Source of the DNA: Archilochus colubris
Taxonomy: Eukaryota > Chordata > Aves > Apodiformes > Trochilidae
Assembly (NCBI GenBank): GCA_023079485.1
Contig: CM041090.1
Location: forward strand, 12,721,403-12,785,402
Direction of reading: 5' to 3'
Length of the DNA stretch: 64,000 nucleotides
Position 1 is the stretch's first letter; every line of letters begins with the position of its first letter. Shown in pieces: positions 62,101 through 64,000 of this stretch. Under the pieces are notes generated by a model. The model worked only from the letters and a program-made list of their open reading frames with translations, was not told where the DNA came from and did not search any database. The position numbers and the translations under genes are program-made.

Positions 62101-64000
62101 CCCCTTCTTGTTATTTTTTTCTTGTTCTTTTTCTTGTTTTCTTCTTGCTCTTTCTTCCTCCGTCACTCAAAATATTTCAAAAGTAAGAAGGACAAATAAA
62201 AATTTTCAGTATAAATAGAGGAGCTCGGGCTTGCGTTTTATTTTTTCAGTCTCATTTTTATCCATGTATTATCATGTCTGGTGCTCCACTACCCCCATTC
62301 ACTGATTTTTTGTTTGGTTGGCTGGTTGGTTTGTTTTGTTTTGTTGGCAGCCTTGTCAATATCTAGTATTCTGCAATCTTTGGCAAGCTGAGTATACAAA
62401 TCCAACAGTTTGCCAAGTTTTCTCCACTGATGCCTTGCATAAAGATGTTTAAAGTTAAAGGTTTTGAGCCAAGAGGTCCATAAATGAATGAACATAATTT
62501 GTTATAAAATATAAAGGTGATAGGGAGGGATTTATAAGACAAAAGAGGAAGCATAGGATGGTGGCTATCAAGATTGACGGGGATGAATTTTTTAAATTTC
62601 ATTCATTATGTGAAGCATAAGTTAGTAGTAAGGAGTTATTCAAAACTGCATATGACATTTTATCACACTGGAAATGCTGTAAACACATAATTGAGAGGGT
62701 TCTATCTTTATCTTATATGAGGACACTGGTCTTGAAATGGTCCATAAAAATGGCATATTAGCATAGATAGTTTGAAATTATCTTGTAAAAAAGTAAAGAA
62801 ATAAAGTATACACTGTCTCCTTATACTTTCTCCTTTTTCCACCTTCATTTGCATCACATCTTCAAGCAAGGAAGTGTGGTTTCAGACCAACAAAAGGACA
62901 AGACATTGTCCCCACCTGGCAGTTAACTAGCTTTATAGTCATTAATCTCTATTTGAGATATTCATAATGTCTGTTATCTGGAGAATTACCTAAGACAGCA
63001 GCAAATTTCTTCTTGAGTTTTGCAGAGTTTCTAACAGAGGCTAGAGGAGTTTACACGTGTCTCTAATCTAACACATCCCTGTGCTGAAATACTGGAGAAC
63101 TTGACTTTTCTCAGGGAGCAGCATTCTTCCTGATCTACTTCTCTACTTAGAGCATTTTACAGTGACAATAAATGGTTATGATGGTATAGACAGAGTAGAG
63201 CAGCAGTAATAATGTCTTCCTAAATCCCCTTACTTGCTGCAGGGATGCACTAACAAAAGAGCAGTTCTTATATTGCCTGGGACCTGACAGAATGGTACTG
63301 AAGTATTACAAACATCAAAGTTATACCTTTTAAATACAGAATTCTACAGGTGCAAGAAGCTGAATCACAAATTCAATTTCATAAGTATATAAACTCTTTA
63401 CTTTTCACAGCTACTTTTACAATATATTCTTTGTTTTGCCAAGTGTTTGTGGGTGCATGAACACCTGTGTACATGTGCTTTATCACACTTTTCAGGTCTT
63501 CCTCTTCCTCATGAATATTTCAACCATGCAGACAGAAGGAGAAAAATACTATATTATTCAAGTAAATGGTAACATCAGGTGAATAACAATAAGCAAAAAT
63601 AATAAAATATATAATCATAGTAGGCAATTCATGATAAACTGTAAGACTTAAACTGTTTGCATAAAAAAAGAGAAACAACTTGGAAGGAAAAATCACTTCA
63701 AAACCACAAAATCACTGTTTATATAAAATCTGTAAACTGAAAAGGGACCAAATTTATTTTTTAAAAAGAGCTGCTCCTGCAAGAGGTTTACACAGATGAA
63801 GTTGTTCACCAAGCTCTAATTATGATGCAAACAACTTTCACCATCCAGAATTTTAATAATATTCAGAGATCAGCTGTATCTTCCCCATTGATATTTCACT
63901 AGTACAAAAGAAGAGATATTCCTAAAATACACATAAAACTAGAATGAAATAATTTGTAAGAAAAGCAGCTCAAACCCCTGCAAATAATATCCTAATCTTC
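56149..64000. other. AT-rich DNA, no gene seen
   Basis: It holds a purine-rich tract at 59915-60002 with GGGAA units, a T-run at 61379-61400, and a pyrimidine-rich tract at 62098-62162. The longest ORF (58641-59024 plus, 127 codons) has no motif and fits chance. A mixed-composition segment at 57890-58180 could be conserved non-coding DNA; this cannot be judged from one sequence. Confidence 0.45.

Overview
The window looks like a non-coding stretch of a bird genome. Several things point to birds: CR1 retroposons in all age classes with the diagnostic ATTCTATG-type 3' end, endogenous retrovirus (ERV) LTRs of avian style, an AT-rich background, and one ancient MIR-type SINE. The many LTR elements suggest a songbird, but that is inference. 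I found no host protein-coding exon, tRNA or rRNA gene I could defend. The window is best read as intergenic DNA or a very large intron.

Bases 1-11010 are a nest of transposable elements. The centrepiece is an env-less ERV on the minus strand (5' LTR 8010-8788, 3' LTR 1727-2519). It has a lysine-tRNA-type primer binding site, an intact gag-like ORF (6107-7906), a pro-pol region (2934-6106) and a polypurine tract. The LTRs differ by roughly 3 percent by hand count, so the insertion is fairly young. gag ends in a single UAG and pro-pol continues in the same frame, followed by a hairpin whose loop can pair downstream. This points to stop-codon readthrough. The Gag-like protein starts with three hydrophobic segments and has no CCHC knuckle. 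pol carries one visible break, a one-base frameshift in an A-run inside reverse transcriptase (RT), while the RNase H and integrase catalytic residues are present. Left of the 3' LTR lies a second PBS and leader (1633-1726), which then runs into an LTR-like piece of another family. This is the scar of a tandem provirus or a recombination. Right of the ERV, a CR1 copy (9091-10592) interrupts an older LTR-like sequence and is itself interrupted by a 175-bp palindromic MITE-like element (9674-9848).

Bases 11011-64000 are quiet AT-rich DNA. I can support CR1 fragments of various ages (13246, 31133, 38480, 52020), a MIR (22490), a decayed LTR head related to the ERV (27355), a three-copy 82-83 bp minisatellite (37213), simple repeats, and a roughly 490-bp GGAA array (55657-56148). 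The rest carries only short chance ORFs. The genes that work together are those of the ERV: its LTR would drive one RNA, UAG readthrough would make a Gag-Pro-Pol fusion, and integrase and RT would complete the copy cycle. The window shows no Env.
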